NCBI RefSeq assembly: GCF_016808335.1
Contig: NC_053148.1
Span: forward strand, 47,260,930-47,324,929
DNA length: 64,000 nucleotides
From: Panicum virgatum
Taxonomy: Eukaryota > Streptophyta > Magnoliopsida > Poales > Poaceae
Direction: 5' to 3'
This document shows positions 56,457-64,000 of the stretch, in pieces. The position numbers were made by a program, and so were the translations under genes. Every line of letters starts with the position of its first letter. Position 1 is the first letter of the stretch. The notes under the pieces were generated by a model. The model made no database searches. It saw only the letters and a program-made list of their open reading frames with translations, and had not been told where the DNA came from.

Positions 56457-57998
56457 TGCAGCTGAAAGATAAGGGATTTGAACAACTATCAACGTTGTGC
56501 ACTCATGACTGGTTCTGACACTGACCTGGCCGACATAATCACGCAGGGAATGTCTTGCCCATGTTTTAGATGCACGACATGATGTAATTGGGTTTGATTG
56601 TATCACTTAGTATTGTCAGTGCACATCCCCCCTCCCTCCCCAGATCCTGTCACCGCTCCTCTGCAGATTTTAAGCTATTGGTATTGTTATGAATTGAGAA
56701 CGCTTTTACTCCTTAAGATGGTTATGAGAAATCAATCTTGCAGTACGTTAGTTATTGTACTTGTTGATGGATGACAGGATAAGAACTGGCGCAGCAATGT
56801 AGAAGCGTCAATAAGACGATTACTGTACTGTGAATGGTGTGCATTTGTTGTTCACAATCGCTGATGTACTTTGAATGGTTGATCCAGGTGGGGTATGGGC
56901 GTATGGCACGGCATTATAGAAACGTCAATGACTGCACTGTGAATGGTTATGTGAAAAATGAGGGAACATGGTGGGTTTGGCGCTCTTCGTAATATTTGCC
57001 GGTTGTCCTACTTTCTGCACGAAAGTACTGTATATCTAATAGCGATAGTTCTGATGAACTGTACCCAGCACTTTTGTTTCCCTATCTCTGAAGTTGTGAA
57101 CAATGATTGTGCACGCCTTCCATTAACATGAGACGTCGTGGTCACTGAAAAGGTGCACACTGTAAACACAGAAAAATAGCGAGTGATTGCTTCAAAAATC
57201 CATGAATAAATGCATATCGTTTCTGTGAAAATATATTTTACCCATGCTCCTTAGTATCTTCTGCATCTGCAAGCCTGTCCTACCAATACCAGAGAGCCTG
57301 TTATTGGATATGATAGGACAAAGGTGATCATCTCTCAACTCTCGGTCGAATTTCAGGTGGTTAGCTGCAGGTCACCAACCGACCCCTTCGCCGTTGCAAC
57401 AGAACCCCTAACCCTAGGGCCTAGGCTGCCTGAACTCCCTGTACCTCTAGCGAGTGGTTGAGTTTGACGTTTAGTTTAGAATAACACAATGGGTTATCAA
57501 TGTGATTGGCCTGTCCCACTTGACTGCGGAGCTATCCTGCCCTTCAGAAAAGAAGGTATCAAAATACCAGTACCGTTTGTTTAAGTGGAGAAACATGTAC
57601 AGATACTTTTGGTTCTTCAGGAGTCGTGACACTAGTCCAGGTGATGTTCATCGGAGACACGTCAGGAGTCAATGCTTAGATCTCCGGTTTCAGTACGACG
57701 TTTCATGCAGAGTTGGAAAACACCAGCGCAGCCAGATCCCAACACCTCCGCTGATTGCAGCAACAGGCCAACAGCAATATGTTAGTGCTCTGTCAGAAAA
57801 CTGAAACTGGTTTATTGGTACATTGAAATGGTGTCTGCTTTGTCCTCAAACTAATGGTGTCTGCTTGCATTCGCCACAGTATACTAGTTCTTGTCGAAAC
57901 TGACAGCTGAAGTTGTTACTGTTGCTGTCCAGGATTTCTGTTTGGAATACAAGGCCAGAAACTTCACAGAGGCAGCTGACATTCTTATATTTGGAATA
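56457..57998. other. 3' flank of the RRM gene
   Basis: A 3' UTR probably occupies the first few hundred bases. The imperfect phrase GAAGCGTCAATAAGACGATTACTG recurs in altered form (56805 and 56919), suggesting a small tandem duplication. The plus-strand open frame at about 57502-57804 lacks any recognisable motif and I do not call it. Confidence 0.4.
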
Positions 57999-59866
57999 GA
58001 CTAAAATGCACTGAGGGTCCTTAAACTAGTTGACATGTTCTGTTTAGATCCATGAACTTCGAAAATGCATTTTTAGGTCCACGATCTATTCAAGTGTATC
58101 ACTTGAGGTCCAAAATACCTTTGACCGACGCTGACTGGTTACGTGAACAGCCACGTCTGATCCAACAGGGCCGTTGGCCGCCACGCGTGCTCTGCTGCCA
58201 CAGCAGCTCGCCGCCATGGCCCTGCGCACAGCAGGTCACCGCCGCTGCTCGGCGCAACGCCACGGCCGTGCACGAGGGAGAGGGAAAAGGGGGAGGAAGC
58301 TGCCGCCCAAGCCGCCAGAGCTCTGGGAGCCGCTCGGGTCCGTGCCGAGCCGCGCGCTGCCCACGCCGGGGCTGGAGCTCGCCGACCGCCCTGACGATGC
58401 GTGGCAGCTATCGCGGCGCAGTGCGGTGGCGGCCTCGCCGTTCCCGGCGATGGCGAGGTCCGGCGTGGTGTGCATGAGCATCACGGCAACGGGGCGAAGC
58501 CCAATCTAGCGTTTTTGCGGCAGCGGCGTGAAGCAGAGCGAGCTGGCCGCACGCATGGCGGCGCGGCGGCGAGCGCGTCGACGATGAGCTGCGTTCCGGC
58601 GAGCCTACGGCCGGAGTGACGCCTTTAGCTATAGGAAGAGCACCGGCATGGCAAGGAGAATACGGTGCGTGCAAAATGGGAGAGGAAGGAGGTCGGAGCT
58701 ATGCCGACGGCAGTGAGGCGTGGGGTAGCCAGAGCTCAGCCAGCGGCGGCGATGGCGAAATCGCTGATTAGGCGCTCACCTGGGCTCGGCTTCGGCTTCC
58801 GGTGGTGCACAGAGATGGAGCAGGTGGTGGCGAAGCTCGATGGCGAGGAGAGGGAGAAAATTGCCGCGGCGGAGGCGGTTATCGCGGCAGCGCGGCAAGG
58901 AGCAGCGAGGAGGGAGCAGGGGATGGCGGCGTGGCCCCGTGGCGCGCGTGGTTGGAGGAGGGCGCGCCGGAGAAGGGATGAGGACGGAGGCCGGCGCAGC
59001 TCGCCGTCACCGCTGCAGAGCTTGAGGGGCGCGGAGCCGAGGAGAGCTCGGCCGGGCCCCTGCTCCTCCAATACGCTGCCGTCGGGGAGGGAGAAGGCGT
59101 GGGGAGGGATGGGCCGGCGGCGTCGGGCCCTGCTCGTCCGCCTCCGCAAGACCCGCCAGCGCCGCTCCATCGGTGGCCACCTGTGCTGGGGCGAACTCAG
59201 CCATGGCGCGGGCCGCCCGGAACTCGAACCCTCGCCGGCGCACGGAGGAGAGGGAGCGGCGGAGCTCAAGCCCTCCACCATCGTCGCGCGCTCCGCCGGC
59301 CGCCCCTGCTCCCCACGCCTTCTCCCTCCCCCAACAGCAGCGTATCGGAGGAGCAGGGGCCCCGGCCGAGCTCTCCTCGGCTCCGCGCCCCTCAAGCTCC
59401 GCGGCGGCGACGGCGAGCTGCTCCGACCTCCGTCCTCCCCCCTTCTCCTGTGCTCGGCCGGTGAGGCTCGCCATACCCCCACACCGGCGGCCATTCGCCC
59501 TCCTCCTCGCCGGCCTCCGTCGGGCTGCCTCCTCGCCGCCATTCTGCGCCCTGTGCCCGACCGGTGAGGCTCACCGCACCACCGCACGACCCATGCGCGC
59601 GCCATCCCAGCCCCGCTCGCCTCCCTCGCCGCCTCGACGCTCGGCGCCGGCCGAGCTGCGCCGTGCATGCCGTGCGCGGCCTTGGCACGCGCTGACCACG
59701 TAGGATCAGACGTGGCTGGCCACGTAACCAGTCAATGCCGGTCAAAGGCATTTTGGACCTCAAGTGATATATTTGAATAGATCGTGGACCTAAAAATGTA
59801 TTTTCGAAGTTCATGGACCTAAATAGAACATGTCAACTAGTTTACGGACCCCAGTGCATTTTACTC
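57999..59866. mobile_element. MULE-3: non-autonomous (Pack-type candidate) element with perfect 9-bp duplication
   Basis: TTTGGAATA flanks both ends (57990-57998, 59867-59875). Terminal inverted repeats of about 165 bp (57999-58165 and 59702-59866) start GACTAAAATGCACTGAGG and, inverted, GAGTAAAATGCACTGGGG, and both reach ACGTCTGATCC. The interior is strongly GC-rich, unlike the flanks, with no transposase. It contains an internal inverted repeat (about 58985-59105 against 59310-59425). Several long open frames of Arg/Ala/Pro/Ser composition occur on both strands without recognisable domains. Long TIRs, a 9-bp duplication and a GC-rich interior fit a Pack-MULE, but a donor gene is not identified. 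Confidence 0.88.
58985..59425. repeat. Internal inverted repeat in MULE-3 (~115-bp arms)
   Basis: The left arm contains GGGGCGCGGAGCCGAGGAG, CTCGGCCGGGCCCCTGCTCC and GGGAGAAGGCGTGGGGAG. The right arm carries the same phrases reversed and complemented (CTCCCCACGCCTTCTCCC, GGAGCAGGGGCCCCGGCCGA, CTCCTCGGCTCCGCGCCCC). The spacer is about 205 bp. A transcript would fold into a stable hairpin. Confidence 0.8.
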
Positions 59867-59875
59867 TTTGGAATA

Positions 59876-61077
59876 CAAGGCCAAAATACATTGTACCCCC
59901 AATTTGGCCGTCAAACCAACACATTGGAGCCTAACTTGTTCGAATCTAGTTGTATGCTAGCTGAGAGCACATTAATGTACTTTGTTCCTTTTTAAACTCG
60001 AGTCCTTAAGCATCGGTCAAGTGTAAGGCTCTCAGAGGTTTGCCTCCTGCATCCCAGCTGGATGGTGTACGCTTTCTAGTTTCTCCTATCCATGCTCTGA
60101 ACCCTAAACTGCATAAAACAAGTCAATAAAAGAGCATTGAGCTGGCATACTATCAGGATTAAACAAAAAGCACCCTCAAACCTTACAGCAAGATTCTGAT
60201 CCTGGGAACATGAGCAATCACAGCATCCATGAGCACTGCAGATCTGAAAGGAATGCAAGATATTGCTTTCGATGATTCCATGAACTCTTTATCGACATAA
60301 TATTTTATAGTCTGGTGGAGGAGCGGCATCATATGAGCAAAGCTCTCCTTTTCTCCTTGCAATTGCAAGGGGAGCGGCGGCATGGCGTGGAGATTTGGCG
60401 CATGCCAATCATTCTTGGGAAGCCACCTAAAGTTTATGGGCGTCAATGTTAAGAGACCAAGACAGCATGCTTGCTCCCACCTTTCTTCAGATGCACGGAT
60501 CGTTTCTTGCTTTTGATGCTTAGTGTTTCTATTATATTATACTCCTTGGGTCTCAGAAAAGCAACCGATGTTGGCAGAGCAAGCAGTCCATCAGTCTCCA
60601 TGGTTTTCATGGATTTGCAGCCCCATTTTTGCACATTTCTTTCTATTTAGTATGTTTTTTTTTCTATAGGAATTTTGAGGACGACAGTACAAAGATTCTG
60701 TGGGATAGGATACGCTGGGTGCTGTACTATGCTTATGCAAAATGCTGCCCCGTTCTATGCCAGTAAGACAAATCTCTCTGGTGGGATAGGATACCCTCTG
60801 GTCTGAGATTAGCTTACAATTGCTTCATTCTCGGTTGCACAATAGACTAACCCCAGTAGTTCAGAGATCCTTATTAGAAAAAAGCGGGGGCAAATGCTTC
60901 AGGTTTAGGACAGCAGCAGCGCTGCATGGGCTCGTCAGTGTGGTGGCAGCTTGTGCTCTCTTCGGCTTCATGCGATTGCAGCAGCCGGAAATGGCCGGAC
61001 GTCGATGGATGGGCTTGCTGCTGCTGATCGATATGATGATGATCTGATCGAGTCTGCAAGTAGCTTGTGGATCATCA
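59876..61077. other. Intergenic region with one unassigned open frame (60446-60183, minus)
   Basis: No confident gene. The minus frame at 60446-60183 (87 aa; LPKNDWHAPNLHAMPPLPL, MMPLLHQTIKYYVDKEF) looks protein-like rather than random, and a splice acceptor (CTTTCAG) occurs within it near 60245. It could be the last piece of a decayed gene that I do not recognise. The remainder includes the 3' UTR of the lectin gene. Confidence 0.35.
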
Positions 61078-61687
61078 TCAGTAGTATGGCTGGATCTTCC
61101 AGCGCTGGTTGTCTCCCTCGCACCACTTCCAGAGCACGATCTCGGTTCCGTCGAGGACGCCGCCGTGCCACTTGTCGCCGTGGAGGGCGTCGAAGTTGAG
61201 GTAGATGTTGTTGACCATGCGGATGCAGCGGAAGCCGTTGCCGACGTCGCGGCTCTCCGTCCAGAGCACGGACTCGTCCAGGAAGTCGGGGTTGTAGGGC
61301 ACCAGGCGCACCGGGTGGGACTGCCCCAGCGAGTGCTTGATGGCCTCCCCGGTGGCCTTGTTCACCAGCGCGAAGGCCGGCCGGGTACCCCTCCTCGTCC
61401 TTGATGCTCGTGCTCCACCGCATGTCCTTGATCCAGTGCTGGTAGTCGTCCTTGGGGTTCGCCGGCGCCAGCACCACCTTGCCGTTGCGGATCGTCATGG
61501 CGTAGTTGGGGTTGGCGCGGCAGTACACCTTCACCGTCGGCTGCGGCGGAAGCGGACGCCCGCACCCGTGCCCCTCGATGTTCACCTGCGACATGCCGTA
61601 CGGAACCGGCGGCGCGTAGCCGGGCGTGGCCAGGCCGGCGGCGCCGCCGTAACTGCCATAGTAGCGCTCACCACCGTACACGTCCAT
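61078..61687 (-). CDS. EUL-type (ricin-B-like) lectin, EULS-like, with apparent 4-bp frameshift
   Basis: The first part (61687-61381) reads MDVYGGERYYGSYGG, a Gly/Tyr/Pro leader, then TVKVYCRANPNYAMTIRNG, VVLAPANPKDDYQHWIKDM and DEEGYPA. The second part (to the stop at 61078) continues in another frame: NKATGEAIKHSLGQSHPV, VLWTESRDVGNGFRCIRMV, NIYLNFDALHGDK and VLWKWCEGDNQRWKI. Together they are one complete EUL domain, a beta-trefoil carbohydrate-binding module of stress-responsive plant lectins (nucleus/cytosol). It is not a ribosome-inactivating toxin chain. At the junction (61377-61384) GGCC is present twice, which shifts the frame by one base. This is either a real null mutation or an assembly error. 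No intron is needed otherwise. Confidence 0.8.
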
Positions 61688-61832
61688 ATGCCTAGTCTAG
61701 ACGCCTAGTATATATATACTAGCCTAGACGCCTAGTATATATATGCTACCTGCTGCTGGTGGTTAATTGTGTGTGTGTGGTTCCTCTGAGCTCTGACCCT
61801 CACACGGCAATGCGCACCATGGCGACGGGGGA
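61688..61832 (-). promoter_or_regulatory. Upstream region of the lectin gene, cut short by a LINE
   Basis: Only about 145 bp separate the lectin ATG from the LINE poly-A end. They include a duplicated GCCTAGACGCCTAGTATATATAT phrase (61689-61747). The TATATATA inside it, 43-60 bp upstream of the start, could serve as a TATA box. Confidence 0.35.
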
Positions 61833-64000
61833 TTTTTTTTTTTTGGAAAGATAGCAGGAGCACTACTGTGTCATTTAAGGGAGAAGAAGCAAACAAAGTG
61901 TCTTACAAGCCTGATATTACATAAAAACTAAGGAACTCAAACTCTGAAAGAAACAAACGATACATAAATAACTAGGATAACTCTGGCCCTGAACAGGCCA
62001 ACCTTTTAGTGTTCACTTCAAGCTTGATCTCATGCAACACCTCTGCTGGAGTCTTCTGTGTTTGCTCAAACACTCTTCTGCTTCTTTCCTTCCAAATGTT
62101 CCAGGCACCGTACATCATCATCGCCGCTTTGGTCTTCCTTGTTTTCTTTGGCAGATGTGCCAGCTCCTTCTGCGGTTCTGCCACCAATCAACAACCTCCA
62201 CTCCACTTTCTGGTGGTCGAACTAACTCCTGTGTCCACTCTTCCATCTTTTCCCAAACTAGTTTAGCAAAGTTACAGTGCAAGACTAGATGAGCAGTCGT
62301 TTCCTGTTCCTGATTACAAAGGGGACCGATTGGATTGCAAGGCCACTGTCTGGCCATAAGTTTATCTGCCGTCAGTATCTTAGATTGTACCAAAAGCCAC
62401 GCAAAGAATTTGTGCTTGCCCTCTGAATCAGCCTTCCAAATGTTGTTGCCATGGAACTGGCTATAAGATCCTAAGAATTGGGCATTGTACGCTGACTTGG
62501 ATGTATACTCTCCATGATTTGTCCACCTCCATGTTATTGTATCCGGCTCATCTGTCAGCTGAATTTCCTGAACCATGTCCCATAATTTCACGAAGTTGGC
62601 TATTTCAGTTACTGTCTCCATTCTCCATAAACCTCTGATCCAGTTCTGGTTGTGTACCTCCTCCTTAACTGTTTTGTTTTTCCTCCAAGCAAGTTTGAAC
62701 AGGTCAGGAAAGAGATCCATTGGTGCCTGCCCCTTCAACTAGGAAGACTGCCAGAAGCTAGCCTTTTGCCCATCACCTAGGACTACAATGGTGCTTGCAC
62801 GAAAAAGTTGTCTGTCAATTGCATTGACAGGTGGTTCAGTTCCTACCCATGGCCTTTCTGGAGCAACCCATTCATACCATAACCATCTTAATCTCAGGGC
62901 CCTGCTGAAGAGATCCAGATCCAACACACCCAGCCCCCCAAAATTCTTTGGTTTCAAGACCTTACTCCATTTGACCAAGCAATGGCCCCCATTAGCATCC
63001 ACTGACCCCTTCCATAGAAAACTCCTCCTCAGTTTGTCTATCTTTTTTATTGCCCATTTTTGTAATCTGAACACTGTTAGGTAATATGTTGGTATTGAGG
63101 TTAACACTGCATTGATCAACCTTAATCTCCCTGCCTTATTGAGAAGTTTTCCTTTCCATGCTGATAATCTTGCTCCCACCTTATCAATTAAGGGCTGAAT
63201 GTCCACCCTTCTTATCTGCCTAACATGCAGTGGGAGGCCCAAGTATGTGCAAGGAAAATTTTTCACCGGGCACTGGAAAGATACAAGAATGTGCTGTAGA
63301 TCAAGTCCCTCACAACGCACTGGGTATACTGCACTTTTCACAGTATTTGTTATAAGCCCTGAAGCACTGCCAAAAGCACACAAGATGTTTTTCACTATCT
63401 CTATTTCCTCATTTACAGGGTTAAGGAAGATTGCAGCATCATCTGCAAATAAACTTATTCTCAGCTTTGCTCTTCTACTGTTGATGGATGTCAAAAGCCC
63501 CTGATCAGTTGCCCTTTGTAACATTAACTGTAATGGTTCCATGGCCAGAATAAATAGCATTGGGGATAAAGGGTCCCCTTGCCTCAGCCCAGTCATATGC
63601 TTGAACCATTTCCCTCTTGCTCCATTCAGTAGCACTGAAGATGAGGAAGTTGCGAGGAGTGTTGTCACCCAAGTTCTCCACCTATTTCCAAAACCAAACT
63701 GGTCCAGCACCTCTTGCAAATAGTCCCATCTTACAGTGTCAAAGGCCTTTGCTATATCCAGTTTCAAGAAAAGAGTTGGTTTACTAGCCCTGTGCAATTC
63801 CCTGATCAAATTCTGTGTGTACAGGAAATTATCGTGTATGCTCCTTTTTTTTATGAAGGCATTTTGAGCCCTAGACACCAAAGCATCTAGCTTTGTTGAT
63901 AATCTTGAAGCCAACACCTTAGAGATTAATTTGGCAATGCTGTGTGATAAGCTAATTGGTCTAAAATCTCCTACAGTTCTTGCATCTTCTTTTTTTGGCA
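61833..64000 (-). mobile_element. L1-type LINE, 3' half, running off the window
   Basis: The poly-A tail appears as a T run at 61833-61844 on the plus strand, so the element lies on the minus strand. Its 3' end is upstream of the lectin gene and its 5' end is beyond 64000. It contains the pol ORF segment described separately, followed by a ~280-bp 3' UTR with the phrase VLHEIKLEVNTKRL at the end of the coding remnant. Confidence 0.9.
61972..64000 (-). pseudogene. LINE reverse transcriptase with zf-RVT domain, one in-frame stop
   Basis: On the minus strand, from the window edge, the frame reads FRPISLSHSIAKLISK, ASRLSTKLDALVS..QNAFIKKRSIHDN, LFLKLDIAKAFDTVRWDYL, LRQGDPLSPMLFILAMEPL and the catalytic LFADDAAIF (63445). 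It continues through TYLGLPLH, LLNKAGRLRLINAVLTSIP and KPKNFGGLGV to ASFWQSS. A TAG at 62739-62741 stands where Trp (TGG) is usual, and the same frame then continues through APMDLFPDLFKLAWRKN to the zinc-binding segment PCNPIGPLCNQEQETTAHLVLHC (62330-62260). A frameshift near 62130 precedes the last piece (AAMMMYGAWNIWKERSRRVF). The AP-endonuclease and ORF1 are outside the window. Confidence 0.88.

Noticed and set aside
58665..59668. 300- and 310-aa frames on opposite strands in MULE-3
   Set aside because: They overlap each other across a GC-rich inverted repeat; low-complexity composition and no domain. Kept only as possible captured sequence.
1..64000. tRNA, rRNA or snoRNA genes
   Set aside because: I looked for tRNA arms (A/B boxes with CCA-proximal pairing) and conserved rRNA segments and found none I could support. 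The only tRNA-related sequence is the retrotransposon primer-binding site.

Overview
This is plant nuclear DNA, almost certainly from a grass (Poaceae, probably panicoid). The evidence is spliced genes with GT-AG introns, plant-specific gene families, grass-type MITEs, chromovirus LTR retrotransposons with very long LTRs, and LTRs carrying the grass-typical GCGGACCGTCCGC repeat. I read no bacterial genes, CRISPR array, rRNA or tRNA.

Layout. 1-9465: a minus-strand Ty3/gypsy chromovirus with about 4-kb LTRs and a gutted interior. It is inserted in the tail of a hAT-like transposase (9466-9565). 10133-10665: one MITE nested in another. 10859-14371: a spliced NOP5/NOP58-N-terminal-like gene with LINE debris in its introns. 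15062-15410 and about 26060-26190: pieces of a Rab5-like GTPase pseudogene that appears split by MULE-1 (15481-25998). MULE-1 is a 10.5-kb Mutator-like element with about 0.4-kb inverted ends. It carries remnants of a MURA-type transposase, a plant-mobile-domain gene and two GRF zinc-finger genes.

26585-30674: a complete minus-strand plant O-fucosyltransferase gene (10 exons, 540 aa). 30836-36298: MULE-2, with a 9-bp target-site duplication. It holds an intact GRF zinc-finger/membrane gene facing a decayed MURA-type transposase, and it sits 162 bp upstream of the fucosyltransferase start codon. 36962-40637: a complete minus-strand PMT-type putative methyltransferase gene (7 exons, 613 aa), with a 1-kb foldback element 52 bp upstream of its start. 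41676-49830: MITEs and a three-level nest, in which a copia-like LTR element contains a chromovirus solo LTR that contains a hAT element.

50606-56456: a complete plus-strand two-RRM RBPMS-like RNA-binding protein gene (10 exons, 308 aa), with two transposons in intron 4. 57999-59866: MULE-3, non-autonomous, with a perfect 9-bp duplication and an internal inverted repeat. 61078-61687: a EUL (ricin-B-like) lectin gene on the minus strand with an apparent 4-bp frameshift. 61833-64000: an L1-type LINE on the minus strand, running off the window.

The host genes are unrelated housekeeping or Golgi functions and form no pathway together. The most interesting theme is the two independent MULEs that both pair a MURA-type transposase with a convergent GRF zinc-finger gene started near the opposite terminal inverted repeat. 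This is the geometry of mudrA/mudrB in maize MuDR, but with a different second gene. MULE-1 also adds a plant-mobile-domain gene and arrays of short palindromes in its ends.
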